Assembly (NCBI GenBank): GCA_963662515.1
Contig: OY759675.1
Span: 4,154,001 to 4,218,000, forward strand
DNA: 64,000 nt
Origin: JAFGDI01 sp963662515
GTDB lineage: Bacteria > Planctomycetota > Phycisphaerae > Sedimentisphaerales > SM23-30
Direction: 5' to 3'
Positions 7,643-15,500 of this stretch are shown in pieces. A program made the position numbers and the translations under genes. Numbering within the stretch: the stretch's first letter is position 1; each line of letters begins with the position of its first letter. The notes beneath the pieces are model-generated. The model was not told where the DNA came from, searched no databases, and saw only the letters and a list, made by a program, of their open reading frames with translations.

Positions 7643-9619
7643 ATGGGAATAGCAGCAGACATAATAGTTGTAATAATGACAGCCTTTTTCTTCGGCCTGG
7701 TCATGCAGAAACTGGGCCAGCCATTAATCATTGGCTATATACTGGCGGGCGTGTTTTTAGGTCCGCACACTGGCGGCATAAGCATATCCAGCACACAAGA
7801 TATACAAAAACTGGCAGAGATAGGTGCTGCCCTGCTGCTGTTTGCGATTGGCCTGGAATTTACCCTCAAGGATTTGAAGCCGGTAAAGTACATAGCCCTG
7901 ATCGGTACCCCTATACAATTAATACTGACCATATTACTGGGTTACGGCATAGGTCATTATCTGGGTTTCAGCTGGCAGGAATCTCTCTGGCTGGGTGCAT
8001 TGATATCGACATCCAATACCATGATCACTCTGAAGCTCTTAAAGAATAACGGCTGGCTGGGTACACTATCAAGCAAGGTAATGATCGGCATGCTGATAGT
8101 ACAGGACCTGGCTTCTGTGCCGATGATAATCATTCTGCCGCAATTGAATAATCCAGAGCTGGACCTTAGCGTTCTGGCCATAGCCGCCCTGAAGGCTGCA
8201 GGATTGATCGCCGGTATGGTGATCTTAGGCACAAGACTACTGCCGGGCATACTCAGACATATAGCCAGACTGGGCTCGCGCGAGCTATTCTTACTGGCAA
8301 TAACAGCCATCGGTCTGGGCGTAGGATTCATAACCTATCAGATCGGCCTGTCATTTGCCTTTGGTGCTTTTGCCGCTGGCCTGGTCTTAAGCGAATCAGA
8401 TTATGGCAATCAGGCATTGAGCGACATTATGCCCCTGCGAGATTTGTTTGGCCTGCTGTTTTTTACCTCGGTCGGCATGCTGCTCGACCCTCAATTTCTC
8501 CTGGACTACGCCTGGCAGATAACCCTGGTAGTGATAACCGTAAGCCTGGGTAAGGGCCTGATCTTTTCCAATGTTGCCAAATTATTCAAATACGGAAATG
8601 TAATACCTCTTGCCCTGGGCTTAGGCTTGTTTCAGGTGGGTGAGTTTTCATTTGTCTTATCACAGGTTGGCCTGAGCAGCGGCTCTATCTCAAATGAACT
8701 TTACTCACTGGTACTGACCACTACGATATTAACAATGGTCCTTACCCCTATGGTATCAGGATTGACCTCTCGTATATATAAACTCAAAAAGCAATACTTG
8801 AAAGAGATAAAGCTGGAAAATTGCAATATACCCAGCGGCGGCCTGAGCAATCATGTCATTATAGCCGGCGGCGGCCATGTTGGCTTCCAGATAGGCCAGG
8901 CCCTGCGTAAGATGTCTATGCCCTTTATTATAATCGAACAGGAGCAGCGCCGCTTTGAGCAGGTAAAAACCGCCGGGTTATCAGTAATGTATGGTGATGC
9001 CAGCCAGGAATCGATCTTGTCGGCAGCAGGTCTGAACAAAGCAACCCTGATGATAATAACCATACCGGCAGTAATAACAGCACGAGAGATAACCCGCCAT
9101 GTTCGGCAGGTCAATAACGCATTGGACATATTAGCGCGTACTGCCAGCTCAGATCAGGTTGACATGCTCAAGAGTGCAGGAGTAACCGATGTAATATTCC
9201 CTGAATATGAAGCCGGCCTGGAAATGACGCGTCAATCTCTTTTGCGGCTGCGTGTACCAGCCGGCGAAGTGCAGCGACAGACGGCCAAGATCAGACATGA
9301 GCTTTATGCCCATCTCTACGATGACAACCACGATTACCAACTGTTATCACAGTTACGCAATGCCGAACAGGAATTTGACCTGCAATGGGTGCGTCTGCAT
9401 GAGTCAAGCGAACTGGCACATAAACTGATCAATGAAAGTGATGTTCGTAAATTGACCGGTGTCTCGATAGTTGGTGTAGTGCGAAACGGCCAACTGACAG
9501 CTAACCCCAGCCCAGACTTTGTACTCATGCCCGATGACATGATCGCTATAATCGGCAGTGAATCTGATCGTGAAAGTTTTGCCATACTTGCTTCTGCCAG
9601 CCCTGAACCGACAGAATAA
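7643..9619 (+). CDS. CPA2 family monovalent cation:proton antiporter with TrkA-type regulatory domains (KefB/YbaL-like)
   Basis: A 658-residue protein. Residues about 1-380 form the membrane exchanger: QKLGQPLIIGYILAGVFLGP, then LLLFAIGLEFTLKDL, then FGAFAAGLVLSESDYG. Residues about 405-520 form a Rossmann-type RCK/TrkA-N domain starting with IIAGGGHVGFQIGQAL. Residues about 575-650 resemble a TrkA-C domain. Such proteins exchange K+ or Na+ for protons and are gated by nucleotides or glutathione adducts bound to the RCK domain. The length matches KefB/YbaL-type proteins without an extra C-terminal module. No KefF-like partner is adjacent, although a KefF-fold flavoprotein is encoded 6 kb upstream. 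A bidirectional terminator follows immediately. Confidence 0.9.
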   Translation: MGIAADIIVVIMTAFFFGLVMQKLGQPLIIGYILAGVFLGPHTGGISISSTQDIQKLAEIGAALLLFAIGLEFTLKDLKPVKYIALIGTPIQLILTILLGYGIGHYLGFSWQESLWLGALISTSNTMITLKLLKNNGWLGTLSSKVMIGMLIVQDLASVPMIIILPQLNNPELDLSVLAIAALKAAGLIAGMVILGTRLLPGILRHIARLGSRELFLLAITAIGLGVGFITYQIGLSFAFGAFAAGLVLSESDYGNQALSDIMPLRDLFGLLFFTSVGMLLDPQFLLDYAWQITLVVITVSLGKGLIFSNVAKLFKYGNVIPLALGLGLFQVGEFSFVLSQVGLSSGSISNELYSLVLTTTILTMVLTPMVSGLTSRIYKLKKQYLKEIKLENCNIPSGGLSNHVIIAGGGHVGFQIGQALRKMSMPFIIIEQEQRRFEQVKTAGLSVMYGDASQESILSAAGLNKATLMIITIPAVITAREITRHVRQVNNALDILARTASSDQVDMLKSAGVTDVIFPEYEAGLEMTRQSLLRLRVPAGEVQRQTAKIRHELYAHLYDDNHDYQLLSQLRNAEQEFDLQWVRLHESSELAHKLINESDVRKLTGVSIVGVVRNGQLTANPSPDFVLMPDDMIAIIGSESDRESFAILASASPEPTE

Positions 9620-9620
9620 A

Positions 9621-9652
9621 AAATGCCCGGAGGTTTTAAGCCGGGCATTTTT
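9621..9652 (+). terminator. Bidirectional terminator between the antiporter and moxR genes
   Basis: AAATGCCCGG (9621-9630) pairs with CCGGGCATTT (9641-9650). T-runs follow on both strands, so it serves the antiporter gene on the plus strand and moxR on the minus strand. Confidence 0.85.
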
Positions 9653-9696
9653 ATAAGGGAGGAAAAAGCTGTATGTTGGAAAAAATGAAAAAGGTT

Positions 9697-10704
9697 TTAT
9701 GGTACTTCTATATTGTCGAATATGGTCTTGATAATATCATCTGAAGTTTTGTCTTCGGCTTCGGCCTCATAGCTGACAATAACACGATGCCTAAGCACAT
9801 CGGGACCAATATTTTTGATATCCTGCGGTGTAACAAAAGCTCTGCCAGCCATAAAGGCACAAGCCCTCGCCGCCAGAGTAAGGCTGATAGTAGCTCGAGG
9901 CGAGGCACCAAAAGCAATGAGGTCGGCAATTTGCAGGCCGTAATCAGCCGGATGCCTGGTAGCGTCAACAATATTAACAATATAATCTTTAATACGATCA
10001 TCAATATATATCATATCAATGAGCTTGCGAACCTGCTCGATCTCGTCAGGAGTAATAACCGGCTTAATATCAAAATCAGTTGAGGTCTTGCCCATCAGGT
10101 CAAGTATCTCTCTTTCCTGCTGCTTAGTCGGATATGTAACCTTTACCTTGAGCATGAAGCGGTCGGTCTGTGCTTCTGGCAGCGGATAAGTTCCTTCCTG
10201 TTCTATCGGGTTCTGCGTGGCCAGCACCATAAAGGGCTTGGGTAAAAGCATAGTCTCATCACCGATAGTAACCTGCCTTTCCTGCATAGCTTCAAGCAGG
10301 GCACTCTGCACCTTGGCCGGGGCGCGATTTATTTCATCAGCAAGAATAATATTGGCAAAGATCGGCCCTTTTTTGTTATAGAACTCGGCCTTTTGCGGGT
10401 TATATATCTGGGTGCCGACCAGGTCAGCGGGCAGCAGGTCAGGGGTAAACTGCAATCTATGGAACGAAGCCTGTATAGCTTTGGCCAGAGTCGTTACCGT
10501 AAGAGTTTTGGCCAGGCCCGGCACACCCTCTATAAGAATATGACCATTACTGAGCATGGCAATAATGATCCTCTCGATCATGTATCTCTGTCCAATAATA
10601 ACCTTATCGACCTGGTCCATAAGTGTTCTGACAAAGGCAGATGACTGCTGCACTTTTTCTGTAAGTTGTGTAATATCAGGATGATAATTTGAATTTTCGC
10701 TCAT
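9697..10704 (-). CDS. MoxR family AAA+ ATPase
   Basis: A 335-residue AAA+ ATPase of the MoxR/RavA group. Walker A is GVPGLAKT (residues 60-67). Walker B lies in ILADEINRAPAKVQSALLEA and sensor 1 in VLATQNPIEQEGTYPLPEAQ, followed by TDRFMLK with the arginine finger region. MoxR proteins act as chaperones that insert metals or remodel von Willebrand A-type partner proteins. Their usual DUF58/VWA partners are absent here, so this copy is an orphan; the VWA protein encoded at 43900-46020 is a distant candidate only. I chose the ATG at 10704, which gives the usual family length. The region upstream has a large inverted repeat shared with proB. Confidence 0.9.
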   Translation of the reverse strand: MSENSNYHPDITQLTEKVQQSSAFVRTLMDQVDKVIIGQRYMIERIIIAMLSNGHILIEGVPGLAKTLTVTTLAKAIQASFHRLQFTPDLLPADLVGTQIYNPQKAEFYNKKGPIFANIILADEINRAPAKVQSALLEAMQERQVTIGDETMLLPKPFMVLATQNPIEQEGTYPLPEAQTDRFMLKVKVTYPTKQQEREILDLMGKTSTDFDIKPVITPDEIEQVRKLIDMIYIDDRIKDYIVNIVDATRHPADYGLQIADLIAFGASPRATISLTLAARACAFMAGRAFVTPQDIKNIGPDVLRHRVIVSYEAEAEDKTSDDIIKTIFDNIEVP

Positions 10705-10791
10705 TACTATTACCTGTAGTATGCAATTATTATCACTTAACCAGCCTGCCATGCAGGCATCTGTGATATTATACGATGGTAAATAAATTTG

Positions 10792-10842
10792 GTTTGGTAA
10801 AAGTAACAAAGAATATTACAATAAGGGCCGTTTTTACCAAAC
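10792..10842. promoter_or_regulatory. 11-bp inverted repeat between divergent moxR and proB
   Basis: GTTTGGTAAAA (10792-10802) and TTTTACCAAAC (10832-10842) form a perfect 11-bp inverted repeat with a 29-base spacer, centred between the divergent start codons. It could be a pair of operator half-sites or a looping site. There is no T-run, so it is not a terminator. Confidence 0.5.
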
Positions 10843-10909
10843 AAAGGAAAAATCGCGGCTGACAGGCCCTGAATATGCGTTTATAACTGCATTCAATGCG
10901 AAAGATCGT

Positions 10910-11983
10910 ATGCGTAATTTTGACAAAATAAAACGGGTAGTAGTAAAAGTTGGCACAAATGTCCTGAGTCAGGCTGATGGCATAAATGAAAATATGATCG
11001 CCAAACTGGCCACAGAGATAGCCGCTATGCATAAGAGCGGTAAACAGGTAATACTGGTAACTTCAGGTGCTATTGGTATGGGGCGCAAGGCTTTGGGTAT
11101 TACCAAACCGGCCAAGGAAGTCAAATTACGGCAGGCGCTGGCCTCGGTTGGCCAGAGCATATTGATGCACCATTACCAGAAGGCATTTCATGAGCATGGC
11201 TTGAATGTCGGCCAGATATTGCTGACCAGCTCGATCATGAACACCCGAAAATATTATGTCAATCTTAAAAACAGCGTAGAAACACTGCTGTCTATGGGTG
11301 TTGTGCCGATCGTAAATGAAAACGACAGTATCTCTATCGAAGAAATTGACCTGGCGTTTGGCGACAATGACAAGTTATCGGCCCTTATGGCCTCGAAAAG
11401 CGATGCAGAATTGTTGATCGTACTGACTGATGTTGACGGCCTGTACGATAGTAACCCACGAAAAAATGCTGATGCCACCTTACTTCGGACAGTGCACGAG
11501 ATAACCGATGAGATCGAACTGATGGCGGCAGGTGCCGGGAGCGATGTCGGTACCGGCGGCATGAAAACCAAACTGGCCGCAATTAAAATAGCGGCCCGCG
11601 GTGGTTGTAAGGTTATTCTGGCAAACGGCAATGAAAAAGAGGTTATCAGCCGGATCATGGCCGGGGAAGAGATCGGCACTCTGTTCATGCCATATCGCAA
11701 GCTGAGCAATCGTAAACGCTGGATATTGAATTGCAAGCCCAGCGGCAAGATACAGATAGACAGCGGAGCAGCTCGGGCACTCGCCAGCGGCAAGAGCCTT
11801 CTGGCTGTAGGTATAACCGGCGTACAGGGCAATTTCAAGGCCGGCGATGTCGTCTCTATTGGCGAGGTTGCCAAAGGTATGGTAGATTTTGCCATTGGCG
11901 AGTTAAACTCAATGCTCAACAGCGGCAACGACAACCACCACAAAAAAGCTATAGTACACGCCGACAATATTGTTGTACTGTAA
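10910..11983 (+). CDS. proB: Glutamate 5-kinase
   Basis: A 357-residue enzyme catalysing ATP-dependent phosphorylation of L-glutamate to glutamyl 5-phosphate, the first step of proline synthesis in the cytoplasm. The amino-acid kinase domain (about 1-255) shows VVVKVGTNVLS, the substrate loop VTSGAIGMGRKALG, FGDNDKLSALMA and GTGGMKTKLAA. Residues about 270-355 form the C-terminal PUA domain found in full-length bacterial ProB and involved in proline feedback. No proA or proC lies nearby. The ATG at 10910 matches the family N-terminus, but its ribosome site is weak. Confidence 0.93.
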   Translation: MRNFDKIKRVVVKVGTNVLSQADGINENMIAKLATEIAAMHKSGKQVILVTSGAIGMGRKALGITKPAKEVKLRQALASVGQSILMHHYQKAFHEHGLNVGQILLTSSIMNTRKYYVNLKNSVETLLSMGVVPIVNENDSISIEEIDLAFGDNDKLSALMASKSDAELLIVLTDVDGLYDSNPRKNADATLLRTVHEITDEIELMAAGAGSDVGTGGMKTKLAAIKIAARGGCKVILANGNEKEVISRIMAGEEIGTLFMPYRKLSNRKRWILNCKPSGKIQIDSGAARALASGKSLLAVGITGVQGNFKAGDVVSIGEVAKGMVDFAIGELNSMLNSGNDNHHKKAIVHADNIVVL

Positions 11984-12334
11984 CTTCTGACTGCCAGGGT
12001 TTTAGTGATCTTTCACAGTATTTTTTCATCCTGAATTACTTATTCTTTCTCTGGCTTCATGAAAATACTTTTAAAATCATGTAAAAGTCAAAATAGCAAC
12101 AAAGCTCTTTGACCTGTCTTTTTTTTGGGGCACTTATACCAAAAAAACACAAACCACACACTCTGCCAGTACTGAAATCAGTATAATCAGGTCATATTCT
12201 TATACAATATTATCTTTTTTTGCGGCCAACTTTCAATAATTAGCCTAAAGTTAATTGCAGCTGTATGCCGAAAATTGCCAGACAGCGATGTGGTATTTTA
12301 AAAATTATATTTTACGAAAGGTCAAAAGAAGATT
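11984..12334. other. Gene-free stretch upstream of the porin gene
   Basis: No gene and no convincing terminator after proB. The sequence is AT-rich with several T-tracts (for example 12119-12127) and presumably carries the porin promoter, but I cannot place it with confidence. Confidence 0.4.
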
Positions 12335-13591
12335 ATGAAGAAGTTGACAGCTTTAGTATTAGCTACCGCCCTGAGCGGTGTTGCTATGGCAGAAACACAG
12401 GAAGAAAGAATAGCCGCCCTGGAAAAAAAAGTACAGGAAATGGAGACCAGTAAGATAACTGGTAAGACTAAAGGCGGTTACGATATTCAGTTTTATGGCT
12501 TTGGCAGACTAGATGCTATGTGGCTTGACAGCAATGCCCAGACCACTTGCGGCGGTGCTATTTTCATGTGGAGTAAACCTGAAACCACAGTAACCGATGA
12601 TGACCAGCTTGGTGTAACAGCCCGTAACACTCGCCTGGGTATGGACCTGACCGGCCCGTCAACTGCCACACTGAAATCTTCAGCCAAGATCGAATTAGAC
12701 TTCTCCGGAACTGGCACAGAAACCAATAATGAACCAAGAATTCGTCATGGCTACTTACAGTTGGACATGCCCGAATCTAAGATGAGCATTATTGCCGGTC
12801 AGACCTGGGATGTTGTCGCCCCGCTCAACCCGCCAACTGTAGATTGCAGCATTCTCTGGTGGCAGGGTAATGTTGGTATGAGAAGACCTCAATTGCGGAT
12901 AACCAAAGGTCTGGACCTTAATGACCAGACCAGCCTGAAGCTCGAAGGTGCTCTGGCCCGTACCGTTGGTACAGAAAATAATTATAATGGTGTTGACAGC
13001 GGTTCCGATTCCGGCTTGCCTTCAATGCAGGCTCGTATCAGCATGACAACTCCGGTTTTCAATGAGCTGAAATCAACCTTTGGCATTTCAGGGCTATATG
13101 GTCAGGAAGAGTATGATGTCGCTGCTGGTTCTACTGACAGCAAAAATTTCAATAGCTGGCTGATGGCTTTCGATATGAATCTGCCCATTACAAAAGAAAC
13201 TCTCATTCTTGGCGAAGTATATCGCGGCAGCAACACTGGTACATACGGCGGAGCTATTGGCCAGACCCTTAATCTGGATAAGACTCTGGTAGCCCCTTTC
13301 ACTCTCACCGATGGCGATGAGATCCATTCAACCGGCTGCTGGTTGGCGTTAAGTCAGAAGCTCAACGACAAATTCTCAGTTGCCGGCGGTTACAGTCTCG
13401 ACACTGTTGACCCAGAAGACCTTGATGATGACAGTCGCCAGTCGAACCAGACAGCATTTACTAATGTGGTTTACAAGCCGCTGGCTAATGTATTAACCGG
13501 CGTTGAACTGGCCCATAACATAACTGAATATCAGAACAGTGAAAATGGAGAAACTCTCAGAGCTTCAATGTTCATGCAGTTTAACTTCTAA
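12335..13591 (+). CDS. DcaP-like outer-membrane porin
   Basis: A 418-residue exported protein. The signal peptide MKKLTALVLATALSGVAMA is followed by a short coiled coil (EERIAALEKKVQEME, residues about 22-37) and a beta-rich body beginning YDIQFYGFGRLDAMW. The chain ends MFMQFNF; a C-terminal aromatic residue is typical of BAM-inserted beta barrels. An N-terminal coiled coil plus barrel is the architecture of DcaP-type trimeric porins, which pass dicarboxylates and similar small molecules. AGQTWDVVAPLNP is a recognisable DcaP-like stretch. With the acetate transporters upstream it could supply organic acids to the inner membrane, but this is inference. It appears monocistronic, ending in a strong terminator. 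Confidence 0.8.
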   Translation: MKKLTALVLATALSGVAMAETQEERIAALEKKVQEMETSKITGKTKGGYDIQFYGFGRLDAMWLDSNAQTTCGGAIFMWSKPETTVTDDDQLGVTARNTRLGMDLTGPSTATLKSSAKIELDFSGTGTETNNEPRIRHGYLQLDMPESKMSIIAGQTWDVVAPLNPPTVDCSILWWQGNVGMRRPQLRITKGLDLNDQTSLKLEGALARTVGTENNYNGVDSGSDSGLPSMQARISMTTPVFNELKSTFGISGLYGQEEYDVAAGSTDSKNFNSWLMAFDMNLPITKETLILGEVYRGSNTGTYGGAIGQTLNLDKTLVAPFTLTDGDEIHSTGCWLALSQKLNDKFSVAGGYSLDTVDPEDLDDDSRQSNQTAFTNVVYKPLANVLTGVELAHNITEYQNSENGETLRASMFMQFNF

Positions 13592-13619
13592 GTCGCACTG
13601 GAAATAGAACTAAAATAAA

Positions 13620-13657
13620 AAAGGCTGTATGAGATTGGATCATACAGCCTTTAATTT
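13620..13657 (+). terminator. Bidirectional terminator between the porin gene and cheX
   Basis: A 13-bp perfect stem (13620-13632 with 13640-13652) is followed by TAATTTTTT on the plus strand and by a T-run on the minus strand. It ends both the porin transcript and the chemotaxis operon. Confidence 0.85.
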
Positions 13658-13688
13658 TTTACTTACAAATATCAGATAAAAGCATCTG

Positions 13689-14162
13689 TCAGACATTCGC
13701 CGGGACAGGCACTGTTTGCAGGCAAACATCAACTAACATTCGGCCGGCACTGGTTTCACAGGGTATTGAGATAATGGGTTTATTTGATGGATACACCACT
13801 GCATGTTTGCCTATTACCACACTGGGGGTAGATATGCTAACATGACCATCAGGAAAATCTTTCTTGGCATTACCAGAGATCATATTGGCAACTTCACCGA
13901 TAGCATCAGTGCAGTCGGCATTTACTTCGGTCATCTCTTCAAATAACAAAGCAGAGGCTATCTGCAAAGCAACGCTCTTAGACAAATTGATCACCACACA
14001 ACCGGTAACATCTCCCGAAAGACCTATTATACCGCTTATATCATAAAGGGGTGTGCTGTCTTCTTTAAGTCGCGGTTTGCCAATGTTAAACGGCACATGG
14101 ATCATTGTGTCGAAAACATTTCTTATTGACGAGAGAAACGGATTTATATATCTGACATCCAT
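13689..14162 (-). CDS. cheX: CheX-type CheY-P phosphatase
   Basis: A 157-residue protein of the CheC/CheX/FliY superfamily. The phosphatase helix contains the conserved Glu and Asn of the ExxN motif in DAIGEVANMISGNAK (Glu90, Asn93). Only one such motif is present, as in CheX; CheC usually has two. CheX dimers hydrolyse phospho-CheY and so terminate the chemotactic signal in the cytoplasm. The gene is last in the cheA-cheR-cheY-cheX operon, 59 bases after the response regulator gene, which is its likely substrate. Confidence 0.85.
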   Translation of the reverse strand: MDVRYINPFLSSIRNVFDTMIHVPFNIGKPRLKEDSTPLYDISGIIGLSGDVTGCVVINLSKSVALQIASALLFEEMTEVNADCTDAIGEVANMISGNAKKDFPDGHVSISTPSVVIGKHAVVYPSNKPIISIPCETSAGRMLVDVCLQTVPVPANV

Positions 14163-14221
14163 ATTTTACCCCAATCCTGGCAGTAGTTAGCTTTTTATCT
14201 TTTATCCTTAATTATAATTTA

Positions 14222-14605
14222 TCAACAAGTCACGCCCAATACTTCTTCCAGCACATTCCTGATCGACTCAGGTGTAAATGGTTTATGGACATAACCTCTG
14301 ATCCCTTTTTCCTTGAGTAACTTTATGCGGGCGGCACTGGCCTCTGTCGATACCACAATTATTGGTATATTGGCAGTTTTAGGATCAGACTTGATCTTAT
14401 CAGTCATCTCCAGACCGTTCATCTGCGGCATATTGAGGTCGGCCAATATCAGGTCAACCTTTTTAACTGCCAGATGCTCCAGAGCTTCCTGGCCGTTAGC
14501 TGCCTCATAAAATTCTTCGACATCAACCCCGGTCATCTGCACTGTTTTTTTCAAAACAGCCCTGGTAACCGAAGAATCGTCAACAATCAATATTTTATAA
14601 CCCAT
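14222..14605 (-). CDS. cheY: CheY-like single-domain response regulator
   Basis: A 127-residue receiver domain without an output domain. The acidic pair is Asp9/Asp10, the phospho-acceptor Asp56 lies in LILADLNMPQMNG, the switch Ser/Thr in PIIVVSTEAS and the conserved Lys in GYVHKPFTPE. It should be phosphorylated by the CheA encoded upstream and diffuse to a flagellar switch or pilus motor. The ATG at 14605 has AGGTGA just upstream; a longer open frame extends to 14710 but would overlap cheR. The gene starts 23 bases after cheR ends. Confidence 0.9.
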   Translation of the reverse strand: MGYKILIVDDSSVTRAVLKKTVQMTGVDVEEFYEAANGQEALEHLAVKKVDLILADLNMPQMNGLEMTDKIKSDPKTANIPIIVVSTEASAARIKLLKEKGIRGYVHKPFTPESIRNVLEEVLGVTC

Positions 14606-14628
14606 ATGATCACCTATCTTCGCCTTAG

Positions 14629-15480
14629 TTATGGCCGGGCATAAGTTGCCGGCTGCAAATATCTGTACGGATGATTCACTCCTGTAAGTGACTCTGAATG
14701 CCCGATACAAAGCAGCCCTTCAGACTTAAGACATTCATAAAATCGGCCCACTAGTTTCTCCTGGGTTGGCTTATCGAAGTATATCATTACATTTCGACAG
14801 AATATAACATCAAACGGGCCTTTAACCGGCCAGGGCTCCATCAGGTTAAGATAACGAAATGCGATCATCTTGCGTAATTCGTCTTTTACCTGATATGCAA
14901 CAGCTCCACCGGCTGTTCCTTTATTAAAGTAAGTACTAAGCAACTGCTGCGGCATCTGACCAACTCTGTCTGCCTCATACATACCGGCACTTGCCTTTTC
15001 CAGCACCCGGGTTGAAACATCACTGGCCAGGATCTTAACATCCCAACCACTGGTCTCTTTGAATGCTTCTTTTAATACTATAGCCATAGTATAAGGCTCT
15101 TCACCTGTAGAACATCCAGCAGACCATATTCTGAACTTTTTCAAGCCACCATGTTTGGCCTGCTTAGCTATCAAATTTGGTATATATTTATCCCGTAACA
15201 GATCAAAGTGAACCCGCTCCCGGAAAAAACTTGTCAGATTTGTACTGATAGAATCGACCAGATTGTAAAATTCCTTTTTATCGTTCATAGACAATACATA
15301 GTCTATATACTCTTTGGCCGTACCCATCTTACAAGAACGCATTCTCTTGGCCAATCGGGCACGCACGAGCGTTTTCTTACCTTCATGAAGATTTATGCCG
15401 CAATGTTTATATATTACATCGCTTACCCGCTTAAAATCTTCTTCAGATATATCGATCTGATCTATCAGACTGCTTGTCAT
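14629..15480 (-). CDS. cheR: CheR chemoreceptor glutamate methyltransferase
   Basis: A 283-residue S-adenosylmethionine-dependent methyltransferase. The all-helical N-terminal CheR domain (about 10-80, DFKRVSDVIYKHCGINL) is followed by the Rossmann domain with the AdoMet loop IWSAGCSTGEEPYTMAI and the motif DVIFCRNVMIYFD. It methylates glutamates on chemoreceptors to adapt their signalling. The start at 15480 has AAGGGG upstream and follows cheA by 20 bases. No cheB esterase is encoded in this operon or elsewhere in the window, so demethylation must come from another locus. Confidence 0.93.
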   Translation of the reverse strand: MTSSLIDQIDISEEDFKRVSDVIYKHCGINLHEGKKTLVRARLAKRMRSCKMGTAKEYIDYVLSMNDKKEFYNLVDSISTNLTSFFRERVHFDLLRDKYIPNLIAKQAKHGGLKKFRIWSAGCSTGEEPYTMAIVLKEAFKETSGWDVKILASDVSTRVLEKASAGMYEADRVGQMPQQLLSTYFNKGTAGGAVAYQVKDELRKMIAFRYLNLMEPWPVKGPFDVIFCRNVMIYFDKPTQEKLVGRFYECLKSEGLLCIGHSESLTGVNHPYRYLQPATYARP

Positions 15481-15500
15481 ATCTCATTTCCCCTTCTCAC

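Noticed and set aside
11254..11967. Long open frame opposite proB (237 codons)
   Set aside because: Antisense shadow of a clear glutamate 5-kinase gene; no ribosome site and low-complexity Ser/Leu/Pro product.
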